64,000 nucleotides of DNA from Stutzerimonas kunmingensis (lineage in GTDB: Bacteria; Pseudomonadota; Gammaproteobacteria; Pseudomonadales; Pseudomonadaceae), in the NCBI RefSeq assembly GCF_900114065.1, contig NZ_FORS01000008.1:115265-179264 (forward strand), in the 5' to 3' direction. A program made the position numbers and the translations under genes. Under the pieces are notes generated by a model that was given only the letters and a program-made list of their open reading frames with translations, was not told the origin of the DNA and did not search any database. Of this stretch, positions 48,482 to 56,338 are shown piece by piece (the stretch's first letter is position 1; each line of letters starts with the position of its first letter).

Positions 48482-49465
48482 TCAGGGGGCAGCCGTCCGT
48501 GCGCCGACGCCAGCCGGTTGCAGCGCGTCGATGCCCGGTGAGGTCATGCCGACGAGGTTGGGCATGTCCGTACGGATGATTTCGGCGAACAGGCGCAGCT
48601 TGGCGGGGTAGCTGCGCGCGTGCGGGTAGATGAGGTAGACGGGCAGGGGAGCGGCTCGCCACTGCGGCACGAGCTGAATCAGCCGGCCTTCTTCGATGTC
48701 CTGCGCAACCACCCAGGCGGAGCTGACGCACGCGCCAAGCCCTGCCAGTGCCGCACTGCGCAGGGCGTAGAGGCTGTCCGTGCTCATGCGTGGCTGGATC
48801 GCGAAGCGATGCGAGCGCCCGTCCGCCTGGCATGTCAGTACGACCTCGTCGGTGTAGTAGGTCCGCAGGGCCAACCAGGGCAGACGCTCGAGTTGCTCGG
48901 TGGTCCGCGGCAGCGGGCCGTCGCCAGCCAGCGACGGATGGGTCACCACAATGCGCGGGACTTCGCCGAGGCGGATGGCAACGACGGACGGGTCCTCGAT
49001 GACGCCCACCTGGATGGCGCAATCGATTCCCTCGGCCGTGAAGTTGGGCGAGCGATCATGCAATACCCATTCGACGCTGACGTTCGGGTAGCGCGACAGG
49101 TACTTGCCGAGCGGAGCGATCAACTGGTCCTGGCCGAAGGCGTGCGGGACCTGCGCCCGAAGCGTGCCGCGCGGGTCGTCACGCGCGCCGAGCAGCTCGG
49201 CTTCCATCTCGCTCCAGCTTTCGAGGACCTGTCGGGCGAAACCGTAGCAACGCTCACCATCACCGGTGAGCTGCATGCGGTGGGTCGAGCGATTGAGCAG
49301 TTGCAGGCCGAGCGACCGCTCCAGCGCCTGCAGCCGGCGACTGACCGTGGGTTGGGTGGTGCCCAGTTGCGCCGCCGCCGCCGAGAGACTGCCGGCATCG
49401 ACGATTCTGATGAACGTTCGCAAGAGATCGATGCGATCGATGCCAGCCGTCGAGTAGTCGTTCAT
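48482..49465 (-). CDS. LysR-family regulator divergent from MFS gene
   Basis: A 327-residue LysR regulator: HTH region RIDLLRTFIRIVDAGSLSAA, then AAQLGTTQPTVSRRLQALE, with an effector domain from about 95. ATG 49465. Divergent by 96 bases from the MFS efflux gene, suggesting it is the local regulator of that transporter. Nothing unusual. Confidence 0.9.
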   Translation of the reverse strand: MNDYSTAGIDRIDLLRTFIRIVDAGSLSAAAAQLGTTQPTVSRRLQALERSLGLQLLNRSTHRMQLTGDGERCYGFARQVLESWSEMEAELLGARDDPRGTLRAQVPHAFGQDQLIAPLGKYLSRYPNVSVEWVLHDRSPNFTAEGIDCAIQVGVIEDPSVVAIRLGEVPRIVVTHPSLAGDGPLPRTTEQLERLPWLALRTYYTDEVVLTCQADGRSHRFAIQPRMSTDSLYALRSAALAGLGACVSSAWVVAQDIEEGRLIQLVPQWRAAPLPVYLIYPHARSYPAKLRLFAEIIRTDMPNLVGMTSPGIDALQPAGVGARTAAP

Positions 49466-49561
49466 ACGTGTCTCGCATAACGGATCTGCAGATGAGCCTA
49501 CTACAGCAGTCGATCATGCACATGGAGAATGACCAGACACTGTTCGGACCGGACCCTTCTC

Positions 49562-50773
49562 ATGACTTCCTCATATTCATCCCCGGCGCTCGCCAACAGC
49601 TCGGGTCTGCTCTCGCCAGGGCTTGTTCTGCTCCTGGCGTCAGGCGCCGGCTTCAGCGTCGCGACGCTCTATTACAGCCAGCCGATCCTCGGTGTGCTCG
49701 GTGCGGAGATCCAGGCCAGCGAAGGCGCTGTCGGCATGGTTCCGATGCTGACGCAGCTTGGCTATGCGCTCGGCATTCTGCTCTTGGCGCCGCTGGGTGA
49801 CCGTTATGACCGGCGCGGGATCATTCTGGCGAAGGCGGTGCTGCTCATGCTGGCTCTGCTGCTCGGCAGCATCGCGCCGGGCGTCGGTACGTTGCTCGCT
49901 GCGAGCCTGGTGATCGGCCTTGCCGCGACCCTGGCACAGGACATCGTTCCAGCGGCCGCGACCCTGGCGCCCGAATCGCAACGCGGCAGGGTCGTGGGCA
50001 CGGTCATGACCGGCCTGCTGCTGGGCATTCTGCTCTCGCGGGTCATGAGCGGCCTGATCGCCGAGCAACTCGGCTGGCGTGCCGTTTATGCGCTCGCGGC
50101 TGGCTCGATTGGCTTGATCGGGCTCGCCGCCTGGCACGGGTTGCCACGGTTCTCCCCGACCTCGTCGCTGGGCTACGGCGCCTTGCTCTGTTCCATGCTC
50201 AAACTCTGGTCGCTACATCCGTCCCTGCGCCGCGCGGCCGTTTCCCAGGGCCTGTTGTCCGTTGCCTTCAGTTCATTCTGGTCGACGCTTGCCGTCATGC
50301 TGCATGCCGATTTCGGACTCGGTAGCGCCGCGGCCGGCGCCTTTGGCCTGGCAGGTGCCGCTGGCGCACTCGCCGCACCCTTGGCCGGTCGCCTGGCCGA
50401 TCGCCGCGGACCGGAGCGTGTGACACGCCTGGGCGCGGCCCTGACTGCCGCATCCTTCGCTGCCCTCGGCTTGGTCGGAGTGGTGCCGCCGGAGATCCAG
50501 TTGGGCGTGATCGTGGTGGCCGCCATCGGCTTCGATTTCGGCATCCAGGCGACCTTGGTCGCTCATCAGACCATCGTCTACGGTATCGACCCGCCGGCTC
50601 GCAGTCGCTTGAATGCCGTGCTGTTCACCGGTGTTTTCCTAGGGATGGCGACCGGCGCGGGACTGGGCAGCCTGGCGCTTGGGCAATGGGGCTGGAATGG
50701 CGTGGTCGTGCTGGCGACCCTGGCATCCATAGGCGCACTGGCGGCGCGTCTTGTACGACGGGTTGCACCTTGA
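49562..50773 (+). CDS. MFS transporter (drug/metabolite efflux type)
   Basis: A 403-residue major facilitator protein with 12 hydrophobic segments. The loop 2-3 motif GDRYDRRG and the motif C-like stretch in segment 5 (TGLLLGILLSRVMSG) indicate a drug:H+ antiporter-type carrier. ATG 49562 (MTSSYSSPALANSSG); the frame starting at 49529 is less likely. Paired with the divergent LysR gene. Substrate unknown. Confidence 0.88.
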   Translation: MTSSYSSPALANSSGLLSPGLVLLLASGAGFSVATLYYSQPILGVLGAEIQASEGAVGMVPMLTQLGYALGILLLAPLGDRYDRRGIILAKAVLLMLALLLGSIAPGVGTLLAASLVIGLAATLAQDIVPAAATLAPESQRGRVVGTVMTGLLLGILLSRVMSGLIAEQLGWRAVYALAAGSIGLIGLAAWHGLPRFSPTSSLGYGALLCSMLKLWSLHPSLRRAAVSQGLLSVAFSSFWSTLAVMLHADFGLGSAAAGAFGLAGAAGALAAPLAGRLADRRGPERVTRLGAALTAASFAALGLVGVVPPEIQLGVIVVAAIGFDFGIQATLVAHQTIVYGIDPPARSRLNAVLFTGVFLGMATGAGLGSLALGQWGWNGVVVLATLASIGALAARLVRRVAP

Positions 50774-50891
50774 CCGCCACCGAGCTCGACCGATGCCACG
50801 AGATGCGCGTCGCTACGTGCATCTGCGGCATCTCCTCGCAAGCTGCTCGGCTGAATTGGTCGCCGGAGTATTGCGAGCTCAGCCTAAAACG

Positions 50892-50945
50892 AAAAAGGCC
50901 CGCATTTCTGCGAGCCTTCAAATCGTGGTGCGGCACCAGGAATCG
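50892..50945 (-). other. att-like tRNA 3'-end relic plus terminator (island edge)
   Basis: On the minus strand TTCGATTCCTGG followed by TGCCGCACCA (about 50951-50930) resembles the T-arm and acceptor end of a tRNA gene (one base short), closest by eye to a Pseudomonas tRNA-Thr end. It is followed by the hairpin GGCTCGCA / TGCGGGCC (50916-50897) and a T-run (50896-50892), the usual tRNA terminator. The rest of the tRNA is absent, which is what an integration attachment copy looks like. Confidence 0.6.
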
Positions 50946-51001
50946 AATAGTAGGCATCTAGGGCCCACAGAATCATCGCATGCGTATATTTTGATCGGGT
51001 G

Positions 51002-51021
51002 CGTATACCTAAACGTATACC
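51002..51021 (+). repeat. Direct repeat CGTATACC near the att-like site
   Basis: CGTATACC occurs at 51002-51009 and 51014-51021, 12 bases apart, and a related GCGTATA lies at about 50981. Short direct repeats next to an att core are typical of integrase arm sites. Candidate only. Confidence 0.4.
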
Positions 51022-51183
51022 CATAGCCCACTTTGCCGCTGTGCTTCTATGTGGCGAACCGTAAGCAACTGCCGAGTTGGCAGTCGGCTATCCCGTTTGG
51101 CAACAGAAAATGCCGCAATGCGGCTTCTTGCCTGATGTCGATGCTCAGATCGTGGGTGCAGCCGTAAGCCGCGTTAGTAAGCG
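51022..51183. other. Intergenic, no gene seen
   Basis: No convincing coding sequence or motif between the direct repeats and the lipoprotein gene stop codon; the short plus-strand frame at 51077-51283 looks like a shadow. Confidence 0.4.
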
Positions 51184-52122
51184 TTATGGTTTGGACGTTG
51201 GCTTCACGAAAAGCAGCTCTTGGCCACGGTTAAGCACTAAAGGGATGCCTGCGTTGTTATGCGCGTACTCGGGGCCGAAATAGATAAATGCCCAGTCGGG
51301 TAACGCTGTCGAGAGGCGACGATAAAACGCTGCATGATCGAACCCCGACAGCGGCTCGGTCTTCACGCGATGCCAATGGCCGGAAACCGCGCCTTTTTCG
51401 TCATATTCCTCAATGACTTTGTGCAGCTCAACTCCGCCCAAGCCTCGCAATCGGTATGAGCTGCCATCGCCGTCCCGTATGAAAGGCGGCGTATCGACCG
51501 GGACCATCTTGGCATCGAACGACTTTGTCGGACGTTCGGAGCTGGAGAGGCTGCCACGGATCACGCAGGACCAATCCTCACATAGCGGGCCATCCACGCG
51601 GAGTATTCGGTAGCTTGATTCCGCCCCGAAGACTGCTTTGTTTGACCATTCGTAGGGTTTGGTCCGGTAGCCGGCAGGCAGTGATTCAGCTACGGCTTGC
51701 TCAATGATTGCAGTCAGCTTCTGCTGAGCATCCAGCGCGTCGCGGGCGAGGCTTTGAGGCATCCAGACCGGCATCCACATGCCGTGCCTTGGCAGGTAGG
51801 TTTGGTCGTTGAAAAGCTCAAGCACGAAGAAGGCTGACATTGCAGAGTTCGGTACGCCTGGCAGCGGCGTGGCGCGTCCTAGCAGATGTTCGCGGAGCAG
51901 GAGTGCGTTCAGGGTATCGGCTGTGAGGCCTCCCGAGTTGGGCGTCGCTTCCAATTCGACTTCTGCGTCCTTCAAGCCCGCTGAGTAGCCGTTGGCTTTC
52001 ATCACCTGTAGCGCCAGGGAGTCGGAATTTGCCCTGTCCGTTTTCGTCGGCGATACGGCGGGCGTCCCTGCGCAACCGGCCATAACTAGCCCGCAGGCCA
52101 TTAGCAAGATGGCTTTATTCAT
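51184..52122 (-). CDS. Predicted lipoprotein of unknown function
   Basis: A 312-residue protein with a lipoprotein signal (MNKAILLMACGLVMAGCAG, lipobox VMAGC, so Cys17 would be the lipidated residue). The mature part is rich in short Pro/Gly turns and contains RHGMWMPVWMPQSLARD and DWAFIYFGPEYAHNN; no known domain was recognised. ATG 52122. It is probably anchored in the outer membrane or periplasm. It sits inside the genomic island, next to AT-richer orphan genes, and may be cargo. Confidence 0.7.
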   Translation of the reverse strand: MNKAILLMACGLVMAGCAGTPAVSPTKTDRANSDSLALQVMKANGYSAGLKDAEVELEATPNSGGLTADTLNALLLREHLLGRATPLPGVPNSAMSAFFVLELFNDQTYLPRHGMWMPVWMPQSLARDALDAQQKLTAIIEQAVAESLPAGYRTKPYEWSNKAVFGAESSYRILRVDGPLCEDWSCVIRGSLSSSERPTKSFDAKMVPVDTPPFIRDGDGSSYRLRGLGGVELHKVIEEYDEKGAVSGHWHRVKTEPLSGFDHAAFYRRLSTALPDWAFIYFGPEYAHNNAGIPLVLNRGQELLFVKPTSKP

Positions 52123-52284
52123 TTCTCATCCCTAATAGATCGTGGCGTGATCGGAGTGCAGCGCTATCGCTGCCTGAGTGATGTCCAGATGATATCACTG
52201 CAAAGGCTTGCGTGAAGGGTTCTGAGGCTCTTGCTTCTTCGCTTACGTGGGTAATTATCTGCTCGGACTTAAGAGGGATAAAAC

Positions 52285-52494
52285 GTGCAAGAGTTTTCAT
52301 CAAAGTTACGAGAGCTATTGGTAATGGCTGAGCAAGCGCCCGGCTTCTATGAGGTCGAGATTACTTTCTCCATCCGTTTGCAAGAGGGCAGCGAAAGTTA
52401 TTATCTACGTTTAATGTCGGATGCAGACAAGGTGGCTCTGCCTGGCTCGGCGCCATCGCCCGGCAGTGCGGAAAAAATAGCGGGCTGGTTTTAG
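52285..52494 (+). CDS. Hypothetical small protein, island gene
   Basis: A 69-residue protein starting GTG 52285 with AGAGGGAT upstream. The sequence (MQEFSSKLRELLVMAEQAPG) has an N-terminal amphipathic helix, then strand-like YEVEITFSIRLQ and YYLRLMSD. It ends ten bases before the next gene, on the same strand, so the two are likely co-expressed. No family was recognised. The gene is AT-richer than the surroundings. Confidence 0.6.
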   Translation: MQEFSSKLRELLVMAEQAPGFYEVEITFSIRLQEGSESYYLRLMSDADKVALPGSAPSPGSAEKIAGWF

Positions 52495-52504
52495 GAGTTT
52501 TTAG

Positions 52505-52834
52505 ATGCTTGGATTTTTTCGAAGGCTGCTTAGCGCGCGGCAAACAAACGATGGGTATATCACTATCATCTACCCGGTTAAAAACGAAGGGGTGGTTATT
52601 AATGACACGCTCTCTGCTGCGTTTTACGACAGCCTACAGTGCAATGTAGTTTCCGCTGGCTCCGCTGTGGATTCGGCCTCTTGCATAGAAGTTAATGGCT
52701 GGAGCTTTGTGGATGTAAGTTGTCAATTTGATACTCAGCCGACGTTTTGCATTAATCCGGCTACTGGGTTGCCGATGGTTGATGATTTTGTTGACGTGGG
52801 CGGCAATGTTTTCGGCTTTTCCTCCGATTTATAG
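52505..52834 (+). CDS. Hypothetical protein, island gene
   Basis: A 109-residue protein from ATG 52505, with TTTAGGAGT just upstream at the end of the previous gene. The N-terminus MLGFFRRLLSARQTNDGY is basic, then a mostly beta part with FDTQPTFCINPATGLPMVDD. No transmembrane segment or known domain. AT-richer composition and the tight spacing with the 69-residue gene suggest a small two-gene unit. A toxin/antitoxin or small defence pair is conceivable but not supported by any motif. Confidence 0.6.
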   Translation: MLGFFRRLLSARQTNDGYITIIYPVKNEGVVINDTLSAAFYDSLQCNVVSAGSAVDSASCIEVNGWSFVDVSCQFDTQPTFCINPATGLPMVDDFVDVGGNVFGFSSDL

Positions 52835-52924
52835 TGCGATTGCGGACGGTTTAGAGTGGTCGCGATTTGTGTTGTTTTCTAGCTGTGGATTGCATGGGCG
52901 CTCTAGTTGAGCTCGTCGATTCTT

Positions 52925-53494
52925 CTAGTACGTTATGCAATCTGTGCAAGGCTCGTCGCAATCACAGCTGAAGTTGTCAGCTACCATGATGTCTTCCCAT
53001 TTCAAACGCTTGCGCTCACGCTTACAGTGATCCCCTATTAGCCTCATTTGAGGAATTGAATTTAGGGCCTCAGAGATTTTCGAGACATGCTGGCAAAGCT
53101 TTCGCACCTTTTCGAATGCGTCCTCTGCATCCTTGATCGCCCTGGACTCTGCAGCTGAGCATTTTTTAAATTTGCTGGCGGGAATTCTTAGTAGCCCCTC
53201 GCTTCGAATTCCTTCCGAGTAGCACTGGTCTCCGTACCGTCCTTTGTAGGCGAACCACTCCACGTATGCGCCGCTTACTGTGTCTTTAATGCGAACATCG
53301 TGAACCCAAGCGCCCCCTTTTTTTATATTCTTCTGATATTCCTCGCGCGCCTTTCGGTACGTATATTGAATATTTGAGGCTTCCTCCCTTGCGAGCGCCG
53401 CCAACGAATCACGCACATCGCGCAGATAAGGAAAATCTCTTTCTATCAGCTTGGGCAGTTCACGCCCAAGCTGACTTTCCCGGTTATCTGCCAT
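52925..53494 (-). CDS. Hypothetical protein with C-terminal Cys cluster, island gene
   Basis: A 189-residue protein, hydrophilic and largely helical (EEASNIQYTYRKAREEYQKN). Two Cys pairs near the C-terminus (SCDCDEPCTDC) could bind zinc. Its 5' end overlaps the 3' end of the gene at 53484 by 11 bases, so the pair is co-transcribed and translationally coupled. No known domain. AT-richer composition, likely acquired. Confidence 0.65.
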   Translation of the reverse strand: MADNRESQLGRELPKLIERDFPYLRDVRDSLAALAREEASNIQYTYRKAREEYQKNIKKGGAWVHDVRIKDTVSGAYVEWFAYKGRYGDQCYSEGIRSEGLLRIPASKFKKCSAAESRAIKDAEDAFEKVRKLCQHVSKISEALNSIPQMRLIGDHCKRERKRLKWEDIMVADNFSCDCDEPCTDCITY

Positions 53495-53876
53495 GGCTAG
53501 AACTTGCTGAATCGTTAAAACTTAAAATAGCGTTGATGGCCGCATCTATGATTCTTAGTTGCTCACGCAGTGGCTGCATCTGCTCTTCTACATCCAGAAA
53601 AATCTCTACCTCTTCGTCGCTCATGTTGAAGCAAAATTCGCACATCAACGCCTCGATTGGCGAGGTGGCCAACTCGATTACCAATTCGTTTTCGGAGTTT
53701 TTTGGCAGCCACGTTACAAACGACTGGCCATCAAGTACTGCCAACACAGGGCGGATCTCCTTGTAACTGGAATTGTTGATCATGTAAGCGTCACGGAGTT
53801 CAGATACCTCCTGCAGGATTTTGTGCTTTGCACCTTCCATGCATTCTAAGTCGATTTGGAAGAAGTTCTTGGTCAT
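53484..53876 (-). CDS. Hypothetical protein, first of a coupled pair, island gene
   Basis: A 130-residue protein from ATG 53876, with AGGGAT upstream. It has an alpha/beta-looking N-terminus (MTKNFFQIDLECMEGAKHKI), a C-FC element near residue 84 and an acidic helical C-terminus (DEEVEIFLDVEEQMQPLREQ). No domain recognised. Overlaps the following gene at 53494, so the two probably act together. Candidate for experimental or structure-based study. Confidence 0.65.
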   Translation of the reverse strand: MTKNFFQIDLECMEGAKHKILQEVSELRDAYMINNSSYKEIRPVLAVLDGQSFVTWLPKNSENELVIELATSPIEALMCEFCFNMSDEEVEIFLDVEEQMQPLREQLRIIDAAINAILSFNDSASSSHGR

Positions 53877-53974
53877 GGATATATCCCTGTGTGTTGGTTG
53901 TGTGGGGATTATCCGGTTTCCCTGCAGCTAATGGTTCTCGCAAAATGCAAAAAAAAATGAAAAACTCTTGAAAT

Positions 53975-53999
53975 GGCGCGCTGTTAGCGCCGGTTTTTT
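53975..53999 (+). terminator. Terminator with no visible gene before it
   Basis: GGCGC (53975-53979) and GCGCC (53987-53991) with a seven-base loop, then GG and six T. On the plus strand it has no obvious gene directly upstream, so it may end an antisense or unannotated transcript. Confidence 0.6.
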
Positions 54000-54079
54000 A
54001 TGACGGGAGTGTGAATTGGTATCGGCGGGGCTATTTTTCGCTTGGTTTTTTAAATTTGCGGAAAGAGGTATTGATACTT

Positions 54080-54349
54080 TTATGCGTGTTGAAAAAAGAA
54101 GAAGCCCGCGTCGTACCTCACGATGCGGGCTTTTTTAATAAGCGGGATGCGAACCCCCGAGATGGAGGCAGTGCCGAAGCACAAATCTCGTGGTTCGCTG
54201 CCGGTGTTTACGGGCCACCGCCGGCTGGGCCGCCCCGGTATCACTCCCAGAGCAGAGCTGCAAAACTTACAAAGGATATTCACACAGTCGCCACGACTAG
54301 CAAGACCGAATACTGGCTCGGCCGCAGACGAGCGGTTAAGGTTCGTCAC
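54080..54349 (-). CDS. Possible Ash-like small protein (doubtful)
   Basis: An 89-residue minus-strand frame. The segment GVIPGRPSRRWPVNTGSEPRDLC resembles, by eye, the repeated G-R-x-G-x-P-x-x-W-P-V pattern of phage Ash-family proteins found in islands. The 3' part crosses a strong hairpin, and the frame lacks a good ribosome-binding site. It could instead be a shadow of structured non-coding DNA. Treat as a question, not a gene call. Confidence 0.25.
   Translation of the reverse strand: MTNLNRSSAAEPVFGLASRGDCVNILCKFCSSALGVIPGRPSRRWPVNTGSEPRDLCFGTASISGVRIPLIKKARIVRYDAGFFFFQHA
54102..54136. terminator. Bidirectional terminator upstream of hsdM
   Basis: AAGCCCGC (54102-54109) and GCGGGCTT (54125-54132), with an inner TCG/CGA pair, flanked by A-run on one side and T-run on the other. 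Would insulate the hsd operon. Confidence 0.75.
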
Positions 54350-54418
54350 CCGATCAAGCTAACTCGTGGGGGTTGAGCATTCACGCTCTCCCTTGGGGCG
54401 CTACAAGGAACTACGCAC

Positions 54419-56338
54419 GTGCATCAACAGACCCTGGCTCCCTTTATCTGGAACATCGCGGACCTGCTGCTAGGGGCCTTTCGTCCCTCCGAGTACGGCC
54501 GCATCATCCTGCCGTTCACCGTGTTGCGTCGTCTGGAGTGTGTGCTGGAGCCCTCCCGTGACAAGGTCCGCAGCCAGTACGAGGCGATGAAGGCCAGCGG
54601 CGTGGACATGGACTTGATCCTGCCGACCACTGCCGGCGCCACCTTCTACAACGTCTCGCAGTTTTCCCTGGCCAGTGTCGGCTCCACCAGTACCCGTGCC
54701 AACCTGGAAGACTACATCGCAAAGTTCTCTGCCAACGCCCGCCAGGTTTTCGACCACTTTGCCTTCGACCGCTGGCTGGAGAAGCTGGAGAAGGCCAATC
54801 TGCTGTATCTGGTTGCGCAGAAGTTTGCAGCGGTCGACCTGCACCCGGACAAAATCAGCAACCATGAAATGGGGCTAGTATTCGAGCACTTGATCCGCAA
54901 GTTTGCCGAATCATCCAACGACGACGCCGGACAGTACTTTACCCCGCGCGACGTGGTGCGCCTGGCTACCACCCTGGTGTTCGCGCCGGATCATCAGGCC
55001 CTCAATGGTGATGGCGTGGTGCGTACCGTGTACGACTGTGCGGCTGGTACGGGCGGCTTCCTGTCTTCGGCCATCGAGCAGGTCTACGAGTGGAACCCCA
55101 ATGCCCGCCTAGTGCCCTACGCCCAGGAGCTGAACCCGGAAACCTACGCCATCTCCGTTGCGGACAAGCTGATCCAGGGCTACGACACCCGTAACATCAA
55201 GCTCGGCAACACCCTGTCCGACGATCACCTGCCCCATGAGCAGTTCGACTACTGCCTGGCCAACCCGCCGTTCGGTGTGAAGTGGGAGAACGTTCAGAAG
55301 CAGGTACAGGCCGAGCACAGTCAGCAAGGCTTCGCTGGCCGCTTCGGTGCTGGCCTGCCGCGCGTGGGCGATGGTTCGCTGCTGTTCCTGATGCACCTGC
55401 TGTCCAAGCGCAAGCCCGTCGAACTGGGTGGCAGCCGCATCGGCATCGTGCTGTCCGGCTCGCCGCTGTTCAACGGTGGGGCCGGCTCCGGCGAGTCGGA
55501 GATCCGCCGCTGGATTCTGGAGAACGACTGGTTGGAAGCGATCATCGCTCTGCCCAACGACCTGTTCTACAACACCGGCATCGGCACCTATATCTGGGTG
55601 CTTTCCAACCACAAGGACGCGCTACGCAAGGGCAAGGTGCAGCTGATCGACGCCAGCGCCATGCACGTGCCGATGCGCAAGAGCCTGGGCAGCAAGCGCA
55701 AGTACCTATCGGACGAGCAGATCGCAGAAATCGCCAAGCTGCACGAGGCGTTCGAGGAAGGTCCGAACTCGAAGATCTTCGCCACTACCGACTTCGGTTA
55801 CCGGCGCATCACCGTCGAGCGCCCGTTGCGCCTGCGCTTCTCTGTCACCCCGGAAAAGCTTGCTGCTTACCGCCACACCAAGGGCGCTGACCAGATCGAG
55901 GCCTTTGCTGGTGTGCAGGGCGAGTTCGACAACCTGCCGGCCTTCCTCAAGACCGCCGGCATCAAGAAGCTCGGCAAGGGTGCGCTGAAAGCCGCGCTGG
56001 CCTGCTTCGGCGAACGCGACGCGAATGCCCAGCCGGTGCTGGACGACAAGGGTAACCAACAGGCCGACGCCGACCTGCGCGAGTTCGAGAACGTGCCGCT
56101 TAACCAAAGCATCGACGACTACTTCGCCCGCGAAGTGCTGCCCCATGTACCGGATGCCTGGATCGACAGCGGCAAGACCGATGCGAAGGATGGCCAGGTC
56201 GGTATCGTCGGCTACGAGATCAACTTCAACCGCTACTTCTACGTCTACCAGCCGCCGCGTGCGCTGGCCGAGATCGATGCCGATCTCAAAGCGGTGGAGG
56301 CCGAGATTGCCGCGCTGCTGGGTGAGGTCACGGCATGA
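54419..56338 (+). CDS. hsdM: Type I restriction-modification methylase HsdM
   Basis: A 639-residue N6-adenine methyltransferase subunit. N-terminal HsdM_N helical domain (LAPFIWNIADLLLGAFRPSE); SAM-binding motif DCAAGTGGFLSSAIEQV from about residue 206; catalytic motif IV CLANPPFG with Asn282. GTG 54419 has AAGGA nine bases upstream. It methylates the host target site and, with HsdS and HsdR, forms the restriction complex. Its stop overlaps the hsdS start (ATGA), so translation is coupled. Confidence 0.95.
   Translation: MHQQTLAPFIWNIADLLLGAFRPSEYGRIILPFTVLRRLECVLEPSRDKVRSQYEAMKASGVDMDLILPTTAGATFYNVSQFSLASVGSTSTRANLEDYIAKFSANARQVFDHFAFDRWLEKLEKANLLYLVAQKFAAVDLHPDKISNHEMGLVFEHLIRKFAESSNDDAGQYFTPRDVVRLATTLVFAPDHQALNGDGVVRTVYDCAAGTGGFLSSAIEQVYEWNPNARLVPYAQELNPETYAISVADKLIQGYDTRNIKLGNTLSDDHLPHEQFDYCLANPPFGVKWENVQKQVQAEHSQQGFAGRFGAGLPRVGDGSLLFLMHLLSKRKPVELGGSRIGIVLSGSPLFNGGAGSGESEIRRWILENDWLEAIIALPNDLFYNTGIGTYIWVLSNHKDALRKGKVQLIDASAMHVPMRKSLGSKRKYLSDEQIAEIAKLHEAFEEGPNSKIFATTDFGYRRITVERPLRLRFSVTPEKLAAYRHTKGADQIEAFAGVQGEFDNLPAFLKTAGIKKLGKGALKAALACFGERDANAQPVLDDKGNQQADADLREFENVPLNQSIDDYFAREVLPHVPDAWIDSGKTDAKDGQVGIVGYEINFNRYFYVYQPPRALAEIDADLKAVEAEIAALLGEVTA

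Larger units (their letters stand above)
53877..54418. other. 542-base interval before hsdM with two terminators
   Basis: Contains two hairpin terminators (separate entries) and dyad-rich sequence. A minus-strand frame (54080-54349) reads with an Ash-like PGRPSRRWPV segment and is listed separately at low confidence. The plus frame 54011-54376 crosses the terminator and is unlikely to be coding. Confidence 0.5.

Noticed and set aside
50880..51021. Intact tRNA gene
   Set aside because: Only the T-arm and acceptor 3' end are present and one base is missing; D-arm and anticodon arm cannot be found.
54011..54376. 121-residue plus-strand frame
   Set aside because: It runs straight through the bidirectional terminator at 54102-54136 and has no recognisable domain.
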